Source: Paludibacteraceae bacterium (GTDB lineage: Bacteria > Bacteroidota > Bacteroidia > Bacteroidales > Paludibacteraceae). Taken from it: a stretch of DNA of 64,000 bases. This document shows, in pieces, positions 62,729 through 64,000 of this stretch. Where the stretch lies: NCBI GenBank assembly GCA_017478225.1, contig JAFVDX010000011.1, forward strand, positions 1 through 64,000. The letters are read 5' to 3'. The notes under the pieces are model-generated. The model had not been told where the DNA came from. It searched no databases and worked only from the letters and a program-made list of their open reading frames with translations. Each line of letters opens with the position of its first letter. Positions within the stretch are counted from its first letter, which is position 1. Made by a program: the position numbers and the translations under genes.

Positions 62729-64000
62729 ATGACAAAAAGATATTTGGCCATCATCTATGCACTGACTATAAATATATCGGCGGTATTGTTTGCTGTACCC
62801 GCAGTATCCCACCCTATCCAAATCACACATCCGGATGGAACTACCCAAACCGTCTTGTTGCACGGCGATGAACATTTTAGTTATTACACAGACCTAAGTG
62901 GCAATTTGCTAAAGAAAAACCATTTCGGCAAATTCGTTATATCAGATAATCCTGTGCCGCGGCAAATTGCGCCAAAGAAGACTACACATATTCAATCGAA
63001 TTTTCCTACAAAAGGGGAAGTAAGAAGTGTTGTGTTGCTTGTTAACTTCAAAGATGTGAAGTTTCAGATTGATAATCCTCAACAAGCATTCAACAATCTA
63101 CTGAATCAGACCAACTATTCTGAAAATGGTGCAACAGGTAGTGCTCGTGACTATTTTATTGCGAGTTCTGCAGGACAATTTATACCTCAATTTGATGTAT
63201 ATGGTCCATTTGACTTACCAAACGCCATGGAATACTATGGCGCTAATACGGGCAACAACCACTCTATTAGAGCCGACGAAATGATAAAAAATGCTTGCGC
63301 TTTAGCGGAGGCTCAAGGAGTGAATTTTGCAGAATATGACCTCAATCAAGACGGCGTGATAGACAATATATTTGTTTATTATGCAGGCTATAACGAAGCG
63401 GAAGGCGGAGCGGAGGAGACCATTTGGCCACATCGTTCGTACATAATCAATAGTCCCAAATACTCCGGCAAGGTAATCAGAGACTATGCATGTACCTCTG
63501 AACTTCAAAACAACACAGGACAAAAGATTTGTGGTATAGGTACTTTCTGCCACGAATTTGGTCATGTACTCGGTTTGCCCGATATGTACAACACTTCCAA
63601 CAACTCAGGTTCAAGCATTTACACAGTGGGGACATGGGATATAATGTGCCGTGGCAGTTATAACAACGATAGTCGCACTCCGCCTGTATATACTGCCTTT
63701 GAGCGTTTTATGCTCGATTGGCTACAACCTGAACAATTGTCAGAAATAAGGAATTATGAACTTCTACCACTGGAGACACACAACACAGCATATCTGCTTG
63801 CAGACACAGTGTTTAACGGCAATAACTACGCACCACAACCTAATGAATATTTCCTACTTGAAAATCGTCAACGATTAGGTTGGGACTCTGTATATAATGA
63901 AAAAGTTAAAGATCTTGAGAATAACCCACTGAGTGCCATTCCTGGTGAAGGTATGCTTATAACACATATCACATTTAGCGGCAGATATGATTCTAACACT
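62729..64000 (+). CDS. M6-family secreted metalloprotease (partial, runs off the window)
   Basis: The first 424 residues of an open frame that continues past the window end. It starts at the ATG of 62729, 21 bases after the -7 box. It has a signal peptide (1-22), an N-terminal domain (about 28-85) and the M6 catalytic domain with zinc motif HEFGH at 275-279, followed by VLGLPDMY and the Met-turn WDIMCRGSY. QDGVIDNIFVYYAGYNEAEG is typical of the immune-inhibitor-A-like family. It is divergently paired with the C10 protease; both are probably used for extracellular proteolysis. The C-terminus, and so a sorting tail, cannot be seen. Confidence 0.9.
   Translation, partial: MTKRYLAIIYALTINISAVLFAVPAVSHPIQITHPDGTTQTVLLHGDEHFSYYTDLSGNLLKKNHFGKFVISDNPVPRQIAPKKTTHIQSNFPTKGEVRSVVLLVNFKDVKFQIDNPQQAFNNLLNQTNYSENGATGSARDYFIASSAGQFIPQFDVYGPFDLPNAMEYYGANTGNNHSIRADEMIKNACALAEAQGVNFAEYDLNQDGVIDNIFVYYAGYNEAEGGAEETIWPHRSYIINSPKYSGKVIRDYACTSELQNNTGQKICGIGTFCHEFGHVLGLPDMYNTSNNSGSSIYTVGTWDIMCRGSYNNDSRTPPVYTAFERFMLDWLQPEQLSEIRNYELLPLETHNTAYLLADTVFNGNNYAPQPNEYFLLENRQRLGWDSVYNEKVKDLENNPLSAIPGEGMLITHITFSGRYDSNT

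Noticed and set aside
1..64000. tRNA, rRNA or CRISPR genes
   Set aside because: No T-arm (GTTCGAATC-like) with matching acceptor stem, no rRNA-like stretch and no regularly spaced palindromic repeats with unique spacers were seen on either strand.

Overview
The window reads as chromosomal DNA of a T9SS-bearing Bacteroidales bacterium, probably a gut or oral lineage outside Bacteroides itself. The evidence is AT-rich DNA, promoters of the Bacteroidetes form TTTG-N19/20-TAnnTTTGC in front of many genes, weak or absent Shine-Dalgarno sequences, at least five or six secreted proteins ending in type A T9SS sorting tails, DUF4301 and DUF6089 proteins, an Mrp protein without its usual CxxC, and C10, M6, S8, S9B and M3 peptidases. 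I see no tRNA, rRNA or CRISPR array, and no complete insertion sequence.

Layout. 1-3.7 kb: a MITE-like element, a coupled chorismate mutase/subtilase pair, a Zeta-like kinase with a 50-residue partner, and a small membrane protein. 3.8-5.7 kb: an acyl-CoA synthetase with terminators. 5.7-14.6 kb: a minus-strand starch/surface operon (HPW-repeat protein, GH13 amylase, STN-barrel-OmpA protein, T9SS lectin-like protein, second barrel). 14.6-22.7 kb: a 2,422-residue T9SS surface protein behind a small tail-anchored protein with a long structured leader. 23-35.7 kb: plus-strand housekeeping and peptidases (coaX, DPP IV, MFS sugar permease, AAA ATPase, rsmE, M3, M20, yidC). 35.7-41.5 kb: a DUF4384 protein plus a periplasmic WG-repeat caspase, a DUF2520 protein and trmN6. 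41.5-46.5 kb: a three-gene envelope operon and sppA. 46.7-52.7 kb: a six-gene minus operon (CYTH, DUF4301, HAD, trmB, mrp, MATE). 52.7-57 kb: the divergent DUF6089-uppS-bamA envelope operon. 57-61 kb: a degraded tail (deoxyribosyltransferase-like pseudogene, truncated RhuM) behind a one-protein MmeI-like restriction-modification enzyme. 61.3-64 kb: divergent C10 and M6 peptidases.

The most interesting signal is an ~80-nt repeat found three times, always as the transcribed leader just downstream of a Bacteroidetes-type promoter and upstream of three unrelated minus-strand genes (chorismate mutase/subtilase, sppA, the restriction-modification gene). It predicts two hairpins. A 27-nt core of the same element, in the same orientation, also sits in frame inside the restriction-modification coding sequence. 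It looks like a mobile or multi-copy leader RNA that can also enter a protein. Other notable points are the periplasmic caspase/DUF4384 pair, the HPW repeat domain shared by two neighbouring surface proteins, the Zeta-like kinase/50-residue pair, and a set of 9-10-bp periodic intergenic micro-repeats.
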